Below are positions 23,649 through 23,749 of a stretch of DNA of 23,749 nucleotides, piece by piece. The notes beneath the pieces were generated by a model. The model was not told the DNA's origin. It did no database searches and was given only the letters and a program-made list of their open reading frames with translations. The number at the start of each line of letters is the position of its first letter. Position 1 is the first letter of the stretch. Origin of the DNA: an uncultured Colwellia sp. (lineage in GTDB: Bacteria; Pseudomonadota; Gammaproteobacteria; Enterobacterales; Alteromonadaceae); NCBI GenBank assembly GCA_913020705.1, contig CAJWBY010000061.1, positions 1 to 23,749 of the forward strand. Reading direction: 5' to 3'. The translations under genes were made by a program, and so were the position numbers.

Positions 23649-23749
23649 AAAACGTCATTAATCAAGTCATTAACTCAATTAATTATCAATCTTGGAATGC
23701 TGATACAAACAAAAACAATCTTATCCAATTTATTACAGTGCGTGATATT
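23649..23749 (-). other. 23S-5S intergenic spacer (partial)
   Basis: This 101-base stretch upstream of the 5S 5' end carries no recognisable 23S 3' terminus, tRNA or gene. It is the spacer of the rRNA operon as far as the window shows. Confidence 0.6.

Noticed and set aside
1..23749. CRISPR array, prophage, insertion sequence or toxin-antitoxin system
   Set aside because: No regularly spaced repeats, transposase, integrase, phage structural genes or recognised toxin pair were seen. The two small ORFs at 14499-14924 look like paralogues, not a toxin and antitoxin.

Overview
The window looks like a chromosomal segment of an AT-rich marine gammaproteobacterium of the Alteromonadales, most like Colwellia or Thalassotalea. 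This rests on the gene content (typA, glnA, ntrB, ntrC, yihY, dtd, yiiD, epmA), the low GC, DUF2959 and DUF4124 proteins, and gammaproteobacterial NtrC and sigma-54 sites. Several neighbours match the E. coli typA-glnA-glnL-glnG and yihY-dtd-yiiD neighbourhoods. No phage, CRISPR array, transposase or tRNA is visible.

Region 1 (1-5900) is a histidine-utilisation locus. A hutI gene on the minus strand is divergent from a hutC-hutH-hutU operon on the plus strand. A perfect TTGTATATACAA palindrome, the likely HutC operator, lies between the two promoters. HutI is broken: about 281 residues are normal, then a 55-residue acidic tail with no imidazolonepropionase character replaces the metal-binding C-terminal third. 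The tail overlaps the start of a glycosyltransferase of a surface-sugar type that runs off the left edge. HutU is the long (666 aa), animal/Bacteroidota-like form of urocanase.

Region 2 (5900-8570) is a membrane-microdomain operon: a short NfeD protein and two tandem SPFH (stomatin/paraslipin) proteins. It ends at a strong bidirectional hairpin.

Region 3 (8574-14309) starts with a minus-strand operon of yiiD-like, an exported NTF2-like protein, yeeZ-like and a small membrane protein. It is followed by a plus-strand spermidine-synthase-like methyltransferase fold protein, then dtd and yihY on the minus strand. A plus-strand pair follows: a small membrane protein and a DUF2959 lipoprotein.

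Region 4 (14310-15232) is gene-poor and holds two small minus-strand ORFs that appear to be paralogues of each other.

Region 5 (15233-22003) is the nitrogen-control block. typA is divergent from glnA, which has NtrC sites and a textbook sigma-54 promoter. A DUF4124 protein follows, then ntrB-ntrC with its own internal promoter that an NtrC palindrome overlaps. This implies activation of glnA and self-repression of ntrBC, as in enterics.

Region 6 (22024-23749) has a MerC-domain membrane protein and epmA on the minus strand, then the terminator, 5S rRNA and 23S-5S spacer of an rRNA operon on the minus strand.

Most of the window is housekeeping. The items most worth a second look are the truncated and chimeric hutI with its junction, the long-form urocanase, the two small paralogous ORFs and the NtrC operator before ntrB.
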